Positions 61,928 to 64,000 of a DNA stretch of 64,000 nt are shown here, piece after piece. The position numbers and the translations under genes are program-made. Position 1 is the stretch's first letter, and each line of letters starts with the position of its first letter. Under the pieces are notes generated by a model. It was not told the DNA's origin. It was given only the letters and a program-made list of their open reading frames with translations, and ran no database searches. Source of the DNA: JACDHG01 sp963811585 (GTDB taxonomy: Bacteria; Actinomycetota; Actinomycetes; Propionibacteriales; Nocardioidaceae); contig CAWERR010000009.1 of assembly GCA_963811585.1 (NCBI GenBank), forward strand, positions 744,001-808,000, given 5' to 3'.

Positions 61928-62332
61928 ATGAACGAGGACGACCAACGACAACGCTGGATCAACCTCTTGCTCCCCGCGGCAACCTTCGTGGTCGGCCTCG
62001 CGCTCGGCGGCAGCCTTGTCTACGCCAACAGCGGCGGTGACAATGAGGGCGGTTCACCGCCCTCGGCAAGCACCGACACCAGCTCTCCATCGGGGGCCGG
62101 CGACACCGTCGTGACTCTGCCCGCCGCCTGCGACCAGGCAGCAGCCAAGGTGAGCGAGGCATACACGTTGCTCCGGCAGGCCGTCGCTCAGGTCCGCGAT
62201 TTCCATGCCGACGAGCTCGTGGAAACCCTTAACCAGCTCGAGGACATCGACGCGCAGATGCGCCCGTTGGTGGCCGAATGCACCGCGGCTTCGGTGTCCA
62301 CGAGCCCCACGAGCGAAGCGACATCCGATTGA
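61928..62332 (+). CDS. Single-helix exported protein of unknown function
   Basis: A 134-residue protein. One membrane helix (residues 10-30, INLLLPAATFVVGLALGGSLVY) is followed by a Ser/Gly/Thr-rich linker and a helical domain (AACDQAAAKVSEAYTLLRQAVAQV, then ADELVETLNQLEDIDAQMRPLVAEC) with two Cys that may form a disulfide. I recognise no family. The GGAGAGG upstream of the ATG at 61,928 supports the start. Divergent from the MmpL operon, which it may share a role with. Confidence 0.75.
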   Translation: MNEDDQRQRWINLLLPAATFVVGLALGGSLVYANSGGDNEGGSPPSASTDTSSPSGAGDTVVTLPAACDQAAAKVSEAYTLLRQAVAQVRDFHADELVETLNQLEDIDAQMRPLVAECTAASVSTSPTSEATSD

Positions 62333-62488
62333 CCTCGGCGCGAGACCAGCGATAGGTTCGCCACCGATCCGGTGCGGCCAGCACCTTCACGGTCACCACG
62401 ACACTGAGCCAAGGATGGCTACGCCGGGCCCTGCCTAGCGCATACCGGTCCCAGGGCAAACCGCAGGTCAGCCTACGGTTTCGGATTG

Positions 62489-62560
62489 CGCCCCCGGCAG
62501 GATTCGAACCTGCGCTCCCGCCTCCGGAGGGCGGTGCTCTATCCCCTGAGCTACGGGGGC
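62489..62560 (-). tRNA. tRNA-Arg (CCG anticodon)
   Basis: A 72-base tRNA. The acceptor stem is GCCCCCG with CGGGGGC, the anticodon loop is CTCCGGA with anticodon CCG (codon CGG), and the T-loop TTCGAAT is standard. A G discriminator is encoded but no CCA. The argS gene 0.5 kb away on the other strand encodes the synthetase that charges it. Confidence 0.97.
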
Positions 62561-62647
62561 TCATGGCGCGCCCAAAGGGTAGCAGTGGCTACGGCCTGCT
62601 CGATAACCGCGCGAGGACGGTTCGACGGCACTAGCGTCGGGGTCCTC

Positions 62648-63025
62648 ATGCCCAAAGTCTTGGTAGTCGACGACTCCGACGTGATCCGATCGCTGATCGT
62701 GCTGAATCTGGAGCTGGACGGCTTCGAGGTCGCGCAAGCACGCGACGGCGCGGAGTGTCTGGAGCTCGTTGCTTCGCTCAAGCCAGACCTCATCACACTC
62801 GATGTCGCGATGCCGCGACTTGACGGTTTCGCCACGGTCGCGCGGCTGCGCGCCGACCCGGCTACGTCCCACATTCCCATCGTGATGGTGACGGCTCGCG
62901 CCCAAGGATCAGACCTCGCACGCGGCGCGGAGCTCGGCGTCGACGCGTATGTCACCAAGCCCTTCGACCCAGATCACCTCACTCGGACCGTCCGCACCTT
63001 GACGGGAGCATCGAGCGCCTGCTGA
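62648..63025 (+). CDS. Single-domain response regulator (CheY-like)
   Basis: A 125-residue receiver protein without an output domain. The phospho-acceptor Asp is in DLITLDVAMPRLDG near residue 55, the acid pair in VLVVDDSDV, the conserved Thr in PIVMVTARA and the Lys in YVTKPFDPD. It resembles the DivK/PdtaR-like stand-alone receivers of actinobacteria. No kinase is adjacent. It is between tRNA-Arg and argS and ends 20 bases before argS, so the two may be co-transcribed. Confidence 0.93.
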   Translation: MPKVLVVDDSDVIRSLIVLNLELDGFEVAQARDGAECLELVASLKPDLITLDVAMPRLDGFATVARLRADPATSHIPIVMVTARAQGSDLARGAELGVDAYVTKPFDPDHLTRTVRTLTGASSAC

Positions 63026-63044
63026 GCGTCGATACGATGGGTCG

Positions 63045-64000
63045 GTGACCCCCGAGCAGCTTTCCCAGACCGTCGTCGCCGCGTTGTCCGCCTTGGCCGA
63101 CCGCGGTGCCGTGACGTTCCCGGACGGCGTGCCCGGAGAGGTTCGGATCGAGCGTCCGAAGGGCAAAGAGCACGGCGACTACGCAACCAACGTGGCGCTC
63201 CAGCTCGCCAAGCGGGTGGGCATGGCGCCTCGCGAGCTGGCCGAACTGCTCGCGAGCGAGCTGAAGGGGTCCGAGGCGATAGCGGCTGTCGATATCGCCG
63301 GGCCGGGCTTCATCAACATCACCGTCGAGGCGGCGGCCCAGGGTGAAGTGGCGCGCGCCATCGTGGCGGCCGGTGCGTCATACGGTGGCTCAGAGGCGTA
63401 TGCCGGGACTCGGATCAACCTCGAGTTCGTGTCTGCCAACCCCACCGGCCCTGTCCATATCGGGGGTGCCCGCTGGGCTCCGGTTGGAGACAGCCTGGCG
63501 AGGATCTTCGCCGCGCTCGGTGCTGACGTGACGCGCGAGTACTACTTCAACGATCACGGCGCGCAGATCGACCGCTTCTCCCGCTCGCTCCTCGCGGTGG
63601 CGAAGGGAGAGGACCCGGGGGATGACGGGTATGTCGGTGCGTACCTCGCCGACATCGCTGCGAAGGTCGTGGCAGACAACCCCGATGTCCTCTCGCTCCC
63701 TGCCGATGAGGCGCAGGAAGTCTTCAGGCGCAGCGGCGTCGACCAGATGTTTGCGGACATCAAACAGACTCTGCGCAGCTTCGGGGTCGAGTTCGACGTC
63801 TATTTCCACGAGCAGGCGATCTATGACAGCGGGGCAGTCGAGCGGGCTATCGAGCGACTGACCGCCATGGGCAACACGTACGAAGCTGACGGGGCCTTGT
63901 GGCTCGCCACCGAGAAGTACGGCGACGAGAAGGACCGCGTCCTGGTGCGCTCCAACGGGGCCCCCGCCTACATCGCCGGCGACTGCGCGTACTACCTCGA
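63045..64000 (+). CDS. argS: Arginyl-tRNA synthetase, 5' part (runs off the window)
   Basis: The N-terminal 318 residues of ArgRS, which attaches arginine to tRNA-Arg. The start is a GTG at 63,045 giving VTPEQLSQTVVAAL. The Add1 domain has ERPKGKEHGDYATNVALQLAK. The class I signature is LEFVSANPTGPVHIGGARWA, where HIGG replaces the HIGH motif as in many bacterial ArgRS. YYFNDHGAQIDRFSRSLL and RSNGAPAYIAGDCAYYL follow. The KMSK region lies beyond the window. The close tRNA-Arg gene is fitting. Confidence 0.95.
   Translation, partial: MTPEQLSQTVVAALSALADRGAVTFPDGVPGEVRIERPKGKEHGDYATNVALQLAKRVGMAPRELAELLASELKGSEAIAAVDIAGPGFINITVEAAAQGEVARAIVAAGASYGGSEAYAGTRINLEFVSANPTGPVHIGGARWAPVGDSLARIFAALGADVTREYYFNDHGAQIDRFSRSLLAVAKGEDPGDDGYVGAYLADIAAKVVADNPDVLSLPADEAQEVFRRSGVDQMFADIKQTLRSFGVEFDVYFHEQAIYDSGAVERAIERLTAMGNTYEADGALWLATEKYGDEKDRVLVRSNGAPAYIAGDCAYYL

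Overview
The window is GC-rich, densely coded DNA from an actinobacterium, most likely a relative of Nocardioides in the Nocardioidaceae. This rests on WhiB1, a SigR/RsrA pair, PdtaS, a Kgd-type 2-oxoglutarate enzyme with a fused E2-like domain, a nickel superoxide dismutase with its protease, a DUF222/HNH (13E12-type) protein, and dispersed TCGAGCTTGTCGAGA palindromes. The genus is an inference. No stretch longer than about 300 bases lacks a gene, and I see no rRNA, CRISPR array, insertion sequence or prophage.

Layout. 0-3.2 kb: two convergent phosphotransferase-like genes and a UDP-glucose 6-dehydrogenase, all with broken reading frames. 3.2-10.4 kb: a lipoprotein, cardiolipin synthase, a gutted SHOCT gene, a secreted beta-propeller protein, a methyltransferase with an upstream LuxR-type regulator, and an alpha/beta hydrolase. 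10.6-19.8 kb: a minus-strand carbohydrate-uptake and catabolism cluster (aldo/keto reductase, cupin, TIM-barrel isomerase, Gfo/Idh/MocA dehydrogenase, a three-part sugar ABC transporter, ROK regulator). A promoter with three GCGAAA repeats overlapping its -35 box lies between the ROK gene and the transporter. 19.8-24.0 kb: an FMN alpha-hydroxyacid dehydrogenase, a membrane SpoIIE-type phosphatase and, directly upstream of it, a 67-residue secreted peptide with four GNDWE repeats. 24.2-27 kb: thiolase, a deleted dctA remnant and a PAP2-like membrane protein.

27-50 kb is mostly conserved housekeeping and stress-response gene content: hisN, rsgA-aroA, an aspartyl-tRNA synthetase behind a translational T-box with a GAC specifier, an SRAP protein, sigR-rsrA with its own GGGAAT/GTT promoter, 24-residue bL37, pdtaS, whiB1 with a CRP-type site, and sodN/sodX. 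The gene set whiB1, pdtaS, sigma/anti-sigma, SRAP, aroA and rsgA recalls M. tuberculosis Rv3219-Rv3228. 50-64 kb: kgd, an LCP-family protein, a class V aminotransferase, a cytidine deaminase, an MmpL-type transporter, tRNA-Arg(CCG), a response regulator and the start of argS.

A caution for the whole window: frameshifts cluster at 0.1-3.2, 7.9-10.4, 12.6-13.5, 50.6, 51.2-53.3 and 60.8 kb, including inside kgd, which should be intact. I read these as sequence or assembly errors. By contrast, the SHOCT gene and dctA each lack a large central segment.

The best candidate for an undescribed system is the GNDWE-repeat peptide followed 27 bases later by a membrane GAF-PAS-PP2C-HATPase protein. Next are the HNH active-site loop expanded by palindromic repeats, the Asp T-box, and the ROK-controlled sugar cluster whose substrate is unknown.
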